This document shows, piece after piece, positions 1 through 7,948 of a stretch of 33,895 nucleotides of DNA (positions within the stretch are counted from its first letter, which is position 1; each line of letters starts with the position of its first letter). Below the pieces are notes generated by a model, which saw nothing but the letters and a program-made list of their open reading frames with translations, was not told the origin of the DNA and made no database searches. Made by a program: the position numbers and the translations under genes. The stretch is from Candidatus Bathyarchaeota archaeon (GTDB lineage Archaea; Thermoproteota; Bathyarchaeia; Bathyarchaeales; DTEX01), in NCBI GenBank assembly GCA_025059045.1, contig JANXEA010000013.1, positions 1-33,895 of the forward strand. Reading direction: 5' to 3'.

Positions 1-193
1 ATCACAAGATCAATCTTACCAACCAACGCCCAGCAACCGCCTCACAACCATCAACCTACCTGCCAAAATAATGCATTAAATTAGATAAAATAAGTTTTTG
101 TCTCTGTATTCATTGAAAAGACAATGGTTCATTTTGTGTTAACTCTTTGCTCTCACTCGTTTTGGAAAAATAATTTATTTTTTGTAGCCTTGC
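1..193. other. Left edge, no callable gene
   Basis: All three forward frames stay open over the first 70 to 85 bases of this C-rich start, so the 3' end of a plus-strand gene could lie here, but it is too short to identify. The minus strand has many stops. Bases 60-190 are AT-rich; read on the minus strand they follow the epimerase stop and contain a short T-run (complement of 168-175), a weak terminator candidate. Confidence 0.4.
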
Positions 194-1186
194 TTAGAGT
201 GCGGGGTTCATTTCAAATAGTTGCTTATACCACTTTATCACATAAGTTTCATCTGTATCTTTTAATATGCCCTGTTTCAGGTTATCAAAAATTTCTTTTG
301 CCCCCTTTCCAGGCGTATAAGCAGCCTTAAATCCCAATTTATTACTTATCTTATCGAAGTTGACAATATATGACCTTGTGTCAGGTTCGCCATACCATTC
401 TATCTCATAGGATACGCCTATGGATTCGCCTATCAACTTTGCCAAATCATAAATTCTGAAGTTCTGATCGTTCGATCCAACATTAAAGACTTCTCGGTTA
501 ACTGTCTCACTATCAGCCTCCATAACTTTCAGAATTGCTTCGGAAACATCCTTTACATGAACGAATGGTCTCCACTGCGAACCTGGTCTCATTACCCGAA
601 TTTTGCCGCTTTTGAAAAGTGATAGGGTCATGCCATTTATGACTAGGTCGAACCTCATCTTGCGTGACGATCCATAGCATGTTGCAAACCTTAGAATGGT
701 TACGCAGAATTTGTCGTTTGAGAGGGGTAGAATCCTCTTCTCAGCCTCAGCTTTTGTTCTTCCGTATTCTTCTAGAGGCTTCAGTGGAGATTGCTCATTC
801 AGGATTTCAGTTTGAAATCCGTAGACGCTGCATGTGGAGGCGAATATGTACCTTCTAACTCCATATTTCTTGCTGAGGCTTGCGACTCGAACTGGCCCCT
901 CAAGGTTCATCTGCATAAACCTGATCGGATCTATCTGTCCTGATGGGTCTGGCTGCGATATGCTTGCAAGATCAACCACGACGTCAATGTCCTTTAGTAA
1001 CGATGGATCAAAACTTCTGGTGTCTTCTTTGATCAGCTTGAAGCATGGGTTTCCTACTAGATGCTTTATGCCAACGTCCCCGAAGAAGAGCATGTCTAAG
1101 CATATTGTTGAGTAGCCTCTTTCTAGCAGGTTCTCCATAAGGATGGATCCGATATATCCGGCTCCTCCAGTTACAAGTACGTTCAA
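194..1186 (-). CDS. NAD-dependent nucleotide-sugar epimerase/dehydratase (extended SDR)
   Basis: This 330-residue protein is an extended short-chain dehydrogenase/reductase. It has an N-terminal Rossmann motif (TGGAGYIG, residues 7-14), the catalytic STCSVYG segment near residue 118 and a YGRTK active-site Tyr-Lys pair near residue 141. The family epimerises, dehydrates or reduces NDP-sugars in the cytoplasm; the exact substrate cannot be read from sequence. It is last in a minus-strand operon with rmlA, rmlC and an RmlD-like gene, so a dTDP-linked sugar is the likely substrate. It starts at a TTG that shares four bases (TTGA) with the stop of the upstream gene, behind a GGAGG-type Shine-Dalgarno, which indicates translational coupling. 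It could stand in for the missing RmlB dehydratase, but resembles general sugar epimerases/reductases more. Confidence 0.8.
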   Translation of the reverse strand: MNVLVTGGAGYIGSILMENLLERGYSTICLDMLFFGDVGIKHLVGNPCFKLIKEDTRSFDPSLLKDIDVVVDLASISQPDPSGQIDPIRFMQMNLEGPVRVASLSKKYGVRRYIFASTCSVYGFQTEILNEQSPLKPLEEYGRTKAEAEKRILPLSNDKFCVTILRFATCYGSSRKMRFDLVINGMTLSLFKSGKIRVMRPGSQWRPFVHVKDVSEAILKVMEADSETVNREVFNVGSNDQNFRIYDLAKLIGESIGVSYEIEWYGEPDTRSYIVNFDKISNKLGFKAAYTPGKGAKEIFDNLKQGILKDTDETYVIKWYKQLFEMNPAL

Positions 1187-2088
1187 CCTTGCCCCCTCCC
1201 AGCTTCCTCCTTTTCTCTACATAGAATATCCAGTGCGGTTTCGGTTGAATAAAAGTCTGTTTTCAGAATACTTCTGGTAAATGTGGAGTCAAGACTAGAA
1301 TCCTTAGGTCTTCTAGCAAACCATTTCATGTCACTCATCCTTGCCTCCGAAATTAACCTCTTGTCCAACCCAAGTCTTTCAGAAATCCTTAATGCAAACT
1401 CAAATCTACTCATTCTTTCTCCCACAACATGGAATATGCCTGTAAGTCTCCGTTCGATTATTTCTAGGACGGCCTTTGAGAGTAAGGTTGCTTGGGTTGG
1501 ACTGGTATATTGATCGACTAATGCTTTAACCTGCTCTCCTCTCTCAAGTTTTTCTATGACAAACTTGGCAAAATTCATCCTTCCGGGTCCAAAGCCGTAT
1601 ATAGAGCTGGCTCTAACTATTGCGCAATCTATAGATGCGGATCTGAAGGTGGCTTCGCCTAAAAGTTTTGTTAGGCCGTAATAATTCACTGGGCAGGGCG
1701 CATCCAGCTCCTTATAGCCGCCAGTCTCTCCGTCAAAGACATAATCTGTGGAGAGATAAACTGTAAATGCTTTAATCTTTGACGCCATAAACGCTAATGT
1801 GAGACTTGGATTTACTGTTGTCTCCCAGGCCAATTGCCTGTCTTTCTCGCAGAGGTCCACGTCTCCAAGTGCAGCCATATGAACTAGAACATCAGGTCTC
1901 TCGTTGGCGACGACTTCTCTCAAAGAATTTAGATCAGAGATATCCATGGATATTTTTTTTAACTTCTCCTCCTCAATAGGGATAGGATTTCTCCAATGCA
2001 GAGCGACGACTTCATGGTTGCGCTCCAGAGATTCAAGGGTTGTTCTAAATCCTGGGAGACTACTTGCACCTGTAATAAGTATCTTCAC
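1183..2088 (-). CDS. dTDP-4-dehydrorhamnose reductase-like SDR (RmlD family)
   Basis: The 301-residue product begins with a beta-strand and glycine motif (KILITGASSLPG), followed by STDYVFDG and YYGLTK, the RmlD family's Thr/Tyr/Lys active-site pattern. RmlD reduces the 4-keto group of dTDP-6-deoxy-L-lyxo-4-hexulose with NAD(P)H to give dTDP-L-rhamnose. The GTG at 2088 is chosen over an in-frame codon at 2151 because GAGGAAG lies just upstream and the longer form would overlap rmlC by 53 bases. With this start the gene follows rmlC by 10 bases and overlaps the next epimerase by 4. The glycine motif (GASSLPG) departs from the usual GATGQLG, so cofactor preference or exact product may differ. 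Confidence 0.78.
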   Translation of the reverse strand: MKILITGASSLPGFRTTLESLERNHEVVALHWRNPIPIEEEKLKKISMDISDLNSLREVVANERPDVLVHMAALGDVDLCEKDRQLAWETTVNPSLTLAFMASKIKAFTVYLSTDYVFDGETGGYKELDAPCPVNYYGLTKLLGEATFRSASIDCAIVRASSIYGFGPGRMNFAKFVIEKLERGEQVKALVDQYTSPTQATLLSKAVLEIIERRLTGIFHVVGERMSRFEFALRISERLGLDKRLISEARMSDMKWFARRPKDSSLDSTFTRSILKTDFYSTETALDILCREKEEAGRGQG

Positions 2089-2098
2089 TTTTTCTTCC

Positions 2099-2602
2099 TC
2101 ATTTGTGCGGTGGATAGTTCCAATCCCAGGTCTTGCCAACTCTCGGGTCATCTGTTTTTCCGTTTACGGACTTTGGCACAATTAATGGGTCGTTCCATGG
2201 CCTGCGCTCCTCATCCGGGTCCTTATAGTTGTATAGTCTTGTTACAAAATATAAGGTTAGGGAGGGCTCGTTTCCCAGAGTTTTGGTTCCATGCCAGAAG
2301 TTTCCCGGGATTCTTACCACTTGGATCTTATGCTCACTTCCTACTATTTCATCTAGCTCACATGTCTCTTCATCATACGCGCAGATTTTCATTGCTCCTC
2401 TTAATACGACGAAATAGTCGATCTGCCCCCTTAGATGCCTATGCCAAGCCCTGACTATGCCAGGATAACTGTATGAAAGGTTCGCCTGTACAATCCATTC
2501 GTCCCCGAGGAATTCTCTCCAGTCTTGCCTGAGTATCTCACAGAAGAATCCTCTCTCGTCAGGTATCTTCTTAAGCTCAAACGTCCTTATTCCTTCCAGC
2601 AT
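2099..2602 (-). CDS. rmlC: dTDP-4-dehydrorhamnose 3,5-epimerase-like cupin
   Basis: The 167-residue product matches RmlC: DERGFFCEI near the N-terminus, the RAWHRHLRGQ segment with the cupin histidines, a GNFWHG turn, and the closing pattern DPDEERRPWNDP (family: Y-x-P-x-E-R-x-I-x-W-N-D). RmlC epimerises C3 and C5 of dTDP-4-keto-6-deoxy-D-glucose. ATG 2602 is preferred to a TTG at 2620 because GGAGG lies nine bases upstream of it. It sits between rmlA (40 bases upstream) and the reductase (10 bases downstream). The RAWHRH segment differs from the bacterial RGLHYQ, so a related sugar epimerase is possible. Confidence 0.82.
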   Translation of the reverse strand: MLEGIRTFELKKIPDERGFFCEILRQDWREFLGDEWIVQANLSYSYPGIVRAWHRHLRGQIDYFVVLRGAMKICAYDEETCELDEIVGSEHKIQVVRIPGNFWHGTKTLGNEPSLTLYFVTRLYNYKDPDEERRPWNDPLIVPKSVNGKTDDPRVGKTWDWNYPPHK

Positions 2603-2642
2603 CTTCAAATTCCTCCTCAATATTACCTAACCTAGATCCGCT

Positions 2643-3701
2643 CTAAACCTCAACTTCGGAATAATCTCCAATATTCAGCCTTATAGAGTTTCCTTCCTTG
2701 CTTCCAGTTATTTTGGCGTTTCTCCCAATAAGACTTTCTTCTAGGCGGTTAACATCTCTTATGATCGCATTCTCCATTACCACGCAGTATTCCACATTTG
2801 AGCGGATCACTTGTGTGTTGTCCCCTATGCTGGTATACGGCCCTATGAAAGACTTCTCTATGAATGCATTTTTTCCTATGACCGCTGGACCACGAATAGT
2901 GCTGTCGGTTATTTTCGCTCCCGCCTCTATTTTCACTCTGCCCTCGATTCTACAGTTTATTGTATCCCCTTTGACTTCGCTTTTGAGGTATTCGTCTAGT
3001 ATCTTCGCATTCGCGGTAAGTATGTCATCCTTTTTGCCCGTGTCAAGCCACCATGTGTCAAGTATCTCGGCGTTAACTCTGAACCCCATATTGATCATCT
3101 CTTGTATCGCATCTGTAATCTCGAGCTCGCCTCTCCATGAGGGTTTGATGCGGTCTACTGCATCGTGTATCTTGCTTGAGAACACGTATGTGCCGACAAT
3201 TGCTAGGTTGCTTAGGGGTTCTTTGGGTTTCTCTACAAGTTTAAGTATTTTTCCACCGGGGTCAAGTAGGGCCACGCCGAATTTTGTCGGGTCTTCAACC
3301 TCCTTCAAAAGGATAAGCGCATCAAGGTTTTTCTCCTTAAACTTTTCTATTAATCCTTTTATCCCTTTCCCCTGCAAGTTATCTCCTAGGCACATGATGA
3401 AGTCATCGTCCTCTAGGAAGGGTTTTGCTGTTTTCACTGCATGCGCTAGGCCAAGCGGCTCCTGTGGGATGTAGGTCACCTTGAACCCCCACTCTGAACC
3501 GTCCTTCACATATTCCTTGACGTAGACTCCGGTGTCGGGAGCGATGATCACACCGACATCTTTTATTCCAGCTTCAGCCACCTGATCGAGGACATAACCT
3601 AGAATCGGTCGGTTAGCAACGGGAATAAGCTGTTTCGCTAGGGTGAATGTTAAGGGGCGAAGTCTCGTCCCCCGACCACCGCTCAAAACAAGGGCCTTCA
3701 C
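2643..3701 (-). CDS. rmlA: Glucose-1-phosphate thymidylyltransferase, long archaeal form
   Basis: The 352-residue enzyme has an N-terminal nucleotidyltransferase domain (residues about 1-235) opening with ALVLSGGRGTRLRPLT, the dNTP-binding signature, and a C-terminal left-handed beta-helix of hexapeptide-like repeats (about 245-352). It joins dTTP and glucose-1-phosphate to dTDP-glucose, the first step of dTDP-sugar synthesis. It is the first gene of the operon. GTG 3701 is chosen because homologues start right before this motif and a TATA box lies about 26 bases upstream, giving a leaderless transcript; a TTG at 3743 has no ribosome site and would lie upstream of the predicted transcription start. 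The long form is typical of archaea and may accept other sugar phosphates. Confidence 0.86.
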   Translation of the reverse strand: MKALVLSGGRGTRLRPLTFTLAKQLIPVANRPILGYVLDQVAEAGIKDVGVIIAPDTGVYVKEYVKDGSEWGFKVTYIPQEPLGLAHAVKTAKPFLEDDDFIMCLGDNLQGKGIKGLIEKFKEKNLDALILLKEVEDPTKFGVALLDPGGKILKLVEKPKEPLSNLAIVGTYVFSSKIHDAVDRIKPSWRGELEITDAIQEMINMGFRVNAEILDTWWLDTGKKDDILTANAKILDEYLKSEVKGDTINCRIEGRVKIEAGAKITDSTIRGPAVIGKNAFIEKSFIGPYTSIGDNTQVIRSNVEYCVVMENAIIRDVNRLEESLIGRNAKITGSKEGNSIRLNIGDYSEVEV

Positions 3702-3723
3702 GAAAGATATTTGGCGGGCATCG

Positions 3724-3734
3724 AATTTAAAGTT
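3724..3734 (-). promoter_or_regulatory. TATA box of the rml operon (leaderless)
   Basis: Minus strand reads CTTTAAATT, centred near 3728. The GTG of rmlA is about 26 bases downstream, the archaeal TATA-to-start distance, so transcription probably begins at the start codon itself. Confidence 0.6.
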
Positions 3735-3791
3735 AGTGTGCAATTAACTGGACGTACTGCTCATTTTCAATTCCGTTGGTAGATTGACAGA

Positions 3792-5579
3792 CTACATGAT
3801 TATAAGCGCCAGTATTAGAGCAAGACTAAATGCCGGGAATATTAGGGCTGAGGACACCTTCGCACTCTTAGAAGCTTCGTTGATAACATTGCATAGTCTC
3901 TCAATCTGTCTCTCTCCTATGACTCTGACCCTTGGAACCATTATTTGGCAGCATGAGGCTGATGAGGGCTTGAGTTTCATTACGGACTCTTTGGCTGCAA
4001 TCTTGATATAGTTTATCAGTTTATCATGATCTATAGCTTCGCCTACAGGATGGTAGCCCCGTTTCGCCATTGTTACTGCGTTGACAATGTGCGTATCGGT
4101 TGTAAACACCTCCCCAATGTCAACGCCCACCTCTTTTAGGCTTGAAAGTATCTTTTCGCGTAAACCCGAGACCATGTTGTTCCCATCAATCGTGATGTAC
4201 GCAGATACCTGTTCGCCAACCTTAACTGCTGTTACGACTATCCCCCCGGGTCCCATTCCATTTTCCACGCTGAAATCATTCGGCACGATCTTAGAAGAGC
4301 CTGCGTTGAAGGTTAACCGCTCCAATTTCACAGCCGCATCTAAAACATCAGTGATTGCGCCTTTCATGGGTTCTATCACATTTTCCGGGTTAAAGGCGCC
4401 CTGTATACTGTTATGGGCATCAATTGCCATGACAAAGGATAGGCCTCTTTTCCTCGCCTCTGTATTTATGAAGTCAACGAGTTGGGATGGTAGATCCTCC
4501 ATTGTCTCGGGGGCTAGTGTTAAGCTCAGGATTGCACAGTTGCCAAATATCTGGCAGCAGGCAGTGACTCCGCCCCTCTTTATGCTAACGAAGGGTGTTG
4601 CATGATCGGACGCGTCATTAAAGCTCGCGTTTTTAAGAAAATATCTTATCACTTTAAGGTTCTGGGATCTTGATGCTAAATCGAACCCATGGCCTGAGAT
4701 CCCATGGGGAACTGAAACTATGCATCGCCACGCCTTCTCAACAAACCTCTGGATTAGGCTCGGAAACGCGCTGCTCCCAATATTTTTGAATGGTCCAGGA
4801 TGGATGTCACTTACTATGATTGCTGCTTTGATCTCGCCGCCAGAGCGGAATGTTATCGCCGAAAGTTTAACATCCCGCATCTCACTTGACGTCTCAAGAA
4901 TTTCCTCTATAGGCTTCACCTGCCCCTCAGTCCAGTTAGCAATAAAGGCTCTAAACATTCTAATCGTGGGGATGCCTAGGCTCCTAAGTCCAACAGTATT
5001 CACTGTTCTGATGAAGAGTTTTGCCGCGGATAAGGAGGCGATTATTGAGACAATAATTGCATAAGCCTCGGATGAAGTGAGCTGCGAAGACTTTGTTATG
5101 AGTGGTGATAGGAATAGGAGTGGCTGAAGGGCGGCCGAGATGAAGTTCCTAGAGCTGCTGGAAGATGAAATTGAGTCCATTACGACAAGCCTAAGCGACA
5201 ATGATGCATATAATCCGAGGCAGTAGACCTTAAAAGAAATGGCAGGTGATAAAAGATTAGCCAAAACAATGAAGATGAGGAATAGGAAGTTTGAAGCGAA
5301 AGATAGGAATAGGCGTCTTCGAAGGCTTAGAATATGCTTCTTGCCTAAAATCTTCCCGCTCAAATAGTCTGCAGACACTGTCAACAGTAGAATAAGCAAG
5401 CCGAGCTGAAGCCTTTCAAGAAATTCGATGGGTAAGTTCTCTAATGACCCTGTTAAGAGACCTATAAGCATGCATTCGGCTATAACAAGCCCGAGTACCT
5501 TACCTAGAGATGGCAGCGTGAATAAAGATGAGTAATGGCTTATAGCCTCATCAACGACCCCTTTTTTCAATGTCTCCAC
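3792..5579 (-). CDS. DUF2070 family membrane protein, function unknown
   Basis: A 595-residue protein. The N-terminal 195 residues hold about six hydrophobic helices (roughly 28-44, 55-72, 91-112, 115-135, 148-162, 172-190). A soluble domain of about 360 residues follows, then one C-terminal helix (about 575-595). The soluble part contains SDIHPGPF (257-264), PHGISGHGFD (291-300), a later AIDAHNS and TDTHIVNA. These His/Asp-rich motifs, as I recall the family, are conserved, and they look like metal ligands of a hydrolase-type active site, but no function is established. GTG 5579 begins the ORF. It is monocistronic and lies upstream of the rml operon on the same strand with a promoter in between. 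Confidence 0.8.
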   Translation of the reverse strand: METLKKGVVDEAISHYSSLFTLPSLGKVLGLVIAECMLIGLLTGSLENLPIEFLERLQLGLLILLLTVSADYLSGKILGKKHILSLRRRLFLSFASNFLFLIFIVLANLLSPAISFKVYCLGLYASLSLRLVVMDSISSSSSSRNFISAALQPLLFLSPLITKSSQLTSSEAYAIIVSIIASLSAAKLFIRTVNTVGLRSLGIPTIRMFRAFIANWTEGQVKPIEEILETSSEMRDVKLSAITFRSGGEIKAAIIVSDIHPGPFKNIGSSAFPSLIQRFVEKAWRCIVSVPHGISGHGFDLASRSQNLKVIRYFLKNASFNDASDHATPFVSIKRGGVTACCQIFGNCAILSLTLAPETMEDLPSQLVDFINTEARKRGLSFVMAIDAHNSIQGAFNPENVIEPMKGAITDVLDAAVKLERLTFNAGSSKIVPNDFSVENGMGPGGIVVTAVKVGEQVSAYITIDGNNMVSGLREKILSSLKEVGVDIGEVFTTDTHIVNAVTMAKRGYHPVGEAIDHDKLINYIKIAAKESVMKLKPSSASCCQIMVPRVRVIGERQIERLCNVINEASKSAKVSSALIFPAFSLALILALIIM

Positions 5580-5767
5580 AACCTATTCCCAGAGCATAGA
5601 TTGTTTAGTTGCAAAAAAATTTTGGGGTATTAATAGAATTATTTTTCATCTTTCATGCTTAACACATGACGTTTGCATCTGCCTTTTTAGTGCCAAAATT
5701 GAAAATGTCTATCTGTCAAGGGCGATGATAATGGCCTGTTAGGCTTAATTTTTCCATATAATGGAGA

Positions 5768-5780
5768 GAAAGGTTTATTT
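5768..5780 (+). promoter_or_regulatory. Promoter of the LSm-like gene
   Basis: AAAGGTTTATTTG is a good archaeal BRE/TATA match centred near 5774. It predicts a start near 5800, inside the longest ORF, so it argues for translation from 5812 rather than 5761. Confidence 0.5.
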
Positions 5781-5811
5781 GTCAAATTGGAGATCTAATA
5801 ACAGAAGATTC

Positions 5812-6087
5812 ATGTCTATGGTTTCTCCTCCGCCTACTGTATTCCATATGCTTGAGCGTCATGTAGGGCGGAGGATACATGTTGTTCTAGATCAATCATT
5901 CGGGTATGAGGGGACGCTCGTCGCTGTGACTAGAGAACCTCCGGGAATCTGGCTTTCAGACGCTAAGGCAACAGTATTGCGATCAACGATCGCGCAGCCT
6001 ATACCGCAGATAGTGAGCAGGGAGGATAGAAGCGAGGTTTTCATAAATCTGAATTCGGTGCACCGGATAGAAGTTCTGCACGAATGA
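5812..6087 (+). CDS. LSm/Sm-fold-like small protein
   Basis: The 91-residue product has HMLERHVGRRIHVVLDQS...YEGTLVAV...GIWLSDAKAT, which follows the Sm1 pattern (hydrophobic-G-x-x-V-x-V-x-L-x-x-G-x-x-x-x-G-x-L), and VFINLNSVHRIEVL near the C-terminus, which resembles the Sm2 strand pair. Sm-like proteins form rings that bind U-rich RNA. It is more divergent than canonical archaeal SmAP1/2: it lacks MNL and RGxN. An RNA role is therefore inference. The start at 5812 follows the promoter; 5818 is an alternative. It converges on a SPOUT RNA methyltransferase gene 45 bases away. Confidence 0.5.
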   Translation: MSMVSPPPTVFHMLERHVGRRIHVVLDQSFGYEGTLVAVTREPPGIWLSDAKATVLRSTIAQPIPQIVSREDRSEVFINLNSVHRIEVLHE

Positions 6088-6132
6088 TGTTTCACCTTTT
6101 TTCTTTAGTCTGTGGTCCACTTTGAAATGAGG

Positions 6133-7008
6133 TTAATGGTCTCTTAGGTAGTTTAGGATGGCTAATGTCGAGATTAGCGCTTCCTCTGTCCTAACGGTTT
6201 CAGTTGCCTGTCTGGGGATGGTGTTGATGATGAAGTCGGCGAGATCTTCAAGTTTGATGCCCTCACGCATTATGATATTGTGAAGCCCCTCATTCGGGGA
6301 TCCGAATGCTAAGAGAATATTTCGCGATTGGATCCATCTTCTAGACAATTCATCCGATACCCTTGCTATGGGGTCACCGTACTTGGATGTGGCTATAACG
6401 AGATCAAATTTCCTTTCTTTGAGCAATTGTCCAAGGCGAAAGTTGGAGATCGTAATTTTATATCCCCAGTAGACTTGGATCTCATCAGTGTTTACAATCC
6501 TCGCTATAAGCATCTTTCCAGCCTCAATAATCTTTACTGTTACACGTCTATTCGGTGTTAGGTGAACGTTTGGAACATAGGCGAGCTTTTCAACCCCTAC
6601 ATCTATATGCGATCCTTTTTCATCAGTTGAGACTACCACGCCATCTCTATACTCTCCAACATTTAATGCAGATGCGCGGCTTTGAAGTGGATGATGCGGC
6701 GTCCTAAGCGGGGGAAGGATGCCAGCGTACTTAAGCTCAGGTCTTATCTTGAATAAACGTTTCCTCAAATATTGCGGGGTCTCCATGAATGAGAGAATCA
6801 ATCCAATTAATTCGGCATCACGTTTCTGTTCGTCGGCTCTAATGTCAGGATAAATTATCACTTCGTCTACGCGAAAGATTGCTGCTGCCCTACCTACAAT
6901 TCCAATCCTGAAGGTTTTCTCTCGGAGATGAGGAATATCTGAGACAAGTGATGCGGGAATGGCTACTGAGAGCCTCTGCCCCCTTTTAATTGGCATGTTG
7001 TCATACAT
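6133..7008 (-). CDS. SPOUT-fold RNA methyltransferase (COG2106 family)
   Basis: The 291-residue protein fits the archaeal COG2106 family, related to eukaryotic SPOUT1. An N-terminal knot half (LSVAIPASLV..., FRVDEVIIYPD) is followed by an inserted OB-like domain (about 110-170, EYRDGVVVST...VTVKIIEAGKMLIARIVN) and the C-terminal knot half with FGSPNEGL, the SAM-binding loop. It probably methylates rRNA or tRNA; the target base is not readable. ATG 7008 is used because AGAGGAAAGG lies upstream; the longer ORF to 7185 adds a low-complexity leader unlike the family. Two TATA candidates lie at about 7034 and 7062. Confidence 0.8.
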   Translation of the reverse strand: MYDNMPIKRGQRLSVAIPASLVSDIPHLREKTFRIGIVGRAAAIFRVDEVIIYPDIRADEQKRDAELIGLILSFMETPQYLRKRLFKIRPELKYAGILPPLRTPHHPLQSRASALNVGEYRDGVVVSTDEKGSHIDVGVEKLAYVPNVHLTPNRRVTVKIIEAGKMLIARIVNTDEIQVYWGYKITISNFRLGQLLKERKFDLVIATSKYGDPIARVSDELSRRWIQSRNILLAFGSPNEGLHNIIMREGIKLEDLADFIINTIPRQATETVRTEEALISTLAILNYLRDH

Positions 7009-7644
7009 GAGCCTTTCCTCTTTTCTTAACTTTTTAATACTCTCCGAACGGGAAGATCTAAATTTAGTCGTTTCCCACGCTTTGGAATGATGATGGATAT
7101 AGAAAATACGCGAATATTGGGATCGCATTTTCCTCCGAATTATACTGTGATTGATATGAAAGTACCATAATAAAAGGTTGGTCATGCGAAAAGATGAAAA
7201 GGTTCGAGAAGACTCTTAAGTTCAAATGAATTGGCTTGCTAATCTGAGGATCCCCTGTAAGGAAATTTGAGGGAAAAATCTTCAAATCAGAATGAGTTTA
7301 AACATATCCTCAAGTGAGTTCGTCGAGTTAAAAATATCAGTCCAAACAGTCACCTGCATCTTAACCCCCATGGGTTAATTCGCATCCTCAGTCCGAAACT
7401 TGGGAACCAAGGTCTGTTTAAGCAGTAGAATAAAAAACCTAGAGGGGGTAGGGAAAAATAAACGTGAAAATCTGTCTATTTTCCTAGATGAATCGGGTGG
7501 TGGGAAAATAAGTGGTCAATCCATTTAGATGGTGAATAACTTAAGCCTTCAGCAACCTATTTTTCCTCTTTCTTAATAGTGCTTATTCCTGCTACCCCAT
7601 TAAACTCAAGCCATAATGTAAATCTATTATGACCGTTTCAAGAT
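7009..7644. other. Long non-coding stretch
   Basis: About 636 bases without a convincing gene. The short ORFs have no ribosome site and biased, unlikely translations. The first 60 bases hold the promoter of the methyltransferase gene (TATA-like TATTAAAAAG and CTAAATTTAG on the minus strand). A box-C-like ATGATGA occurs at about 7088, but no paired box D is found. No T-arm or other RNA signature is seen apart from the tRNA-like gene that starts at its right edge. Confidence 0.5.
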
Positions 7645-7882
7645 TGGTGGGGCCGGCCGGATTTGAACCGACGGCCTCTGCCCAGATACAAGGCCTTATT
7701 TCTGGCTTAAGCCTTGTATCCTACGGGTTTCTTCAAAGCTCCAGAACTTCTTCATCCCATTCTGGTCCGCAAACCCATTCATGCTTCTGGAGCCCTTAAC
7801 GGCTGCTTTGTTCGCATCAGCTGTCGTCATACCTTTCCAGCAACCCGGCTGAAACAGCCGGATGTTACTAGACTACGGCCCC
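7645..7882 (-). tRNA. tRNA-like RNA gene with about 150 nt of internal insert (identity uncertain)
   Basis: Read on the minus strand, GGGGCCG (7882-7876) pairs perfectly with CGGCCCC (7655-7649), followed by discriminator A and an encoded CCA. A full T-arm (GTCGG TTCAAAT CCGGC, 7672-7656) and a 5' TAGTCTAG D-arm start are present. The span is 238 nt rather than about 76-88, so it is either a multi-intron tRNA or another tRNA-capped RNA. One tRNA reading has anticodon stem CAAGG (7716-7712)/CCTTG (7693-7689), loop CTTAAG (anticodon UAA, Leu), a short intron and a long variable arm, with a large D-loop intron whose bulge-helix-bulge could use ATCC (7863-7860)/GGAT (7721-7718). That product would lack G18-G19, so the identity is doubtful. 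The insert has further perfect hairpins and a 44-codon ORF (7830-7696). A TATA box at the right distance supports transcription. Confidence 0.6.
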
Positions 7883-7908
7883 AGCAGCTAAATCTTTTCC
7901 AGAAGATG

Positions 7909-7922
7909 TGGATATATGCGTT
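7909..7922 (-). promoter_or_regulatory. Promoter of the tRNA-like gene
   Basis: Minus strand CGCATATATCC is centred near 7914. Transcription would begin near 7888, five or six bases before the acceptor stem, as expected for a tRNA gene. Confidence 0.6.
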
Positions 7923-7948
7923 ACGCTTTCCTTTAATCTGCGAGCGAA

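Noticed and set aside
2698-3474. 258-codon ORF antisense to rmlA
   Set aside because: It is a Ser/Pro-rich mirror of the rmlA coding frame, a common shadow.
7084-7170. Possible C/D box sRNA after ATGATGA at 7088
   Set aside because: No box D (CTGA) or terminal stem at a suitable distance.
7064-7285. 73-codon minus-strand ORF upstream of the SPOUT gene
   Set aside because: Composition is rich in Phe/Ser/Tyr from AT-rich DNA, without start signals; it overlaps the methyltransferase promoter.
7696-7830. 44-codon ORF inside the tRNA-like gene as a definite protein gene
   Set aside because: Not listed as a CDS: GGAAAGG lies only one base from the ATG, an open frame of this length can occur by chance, and the tRNA features are stronger. 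It is kept as part of a finding.
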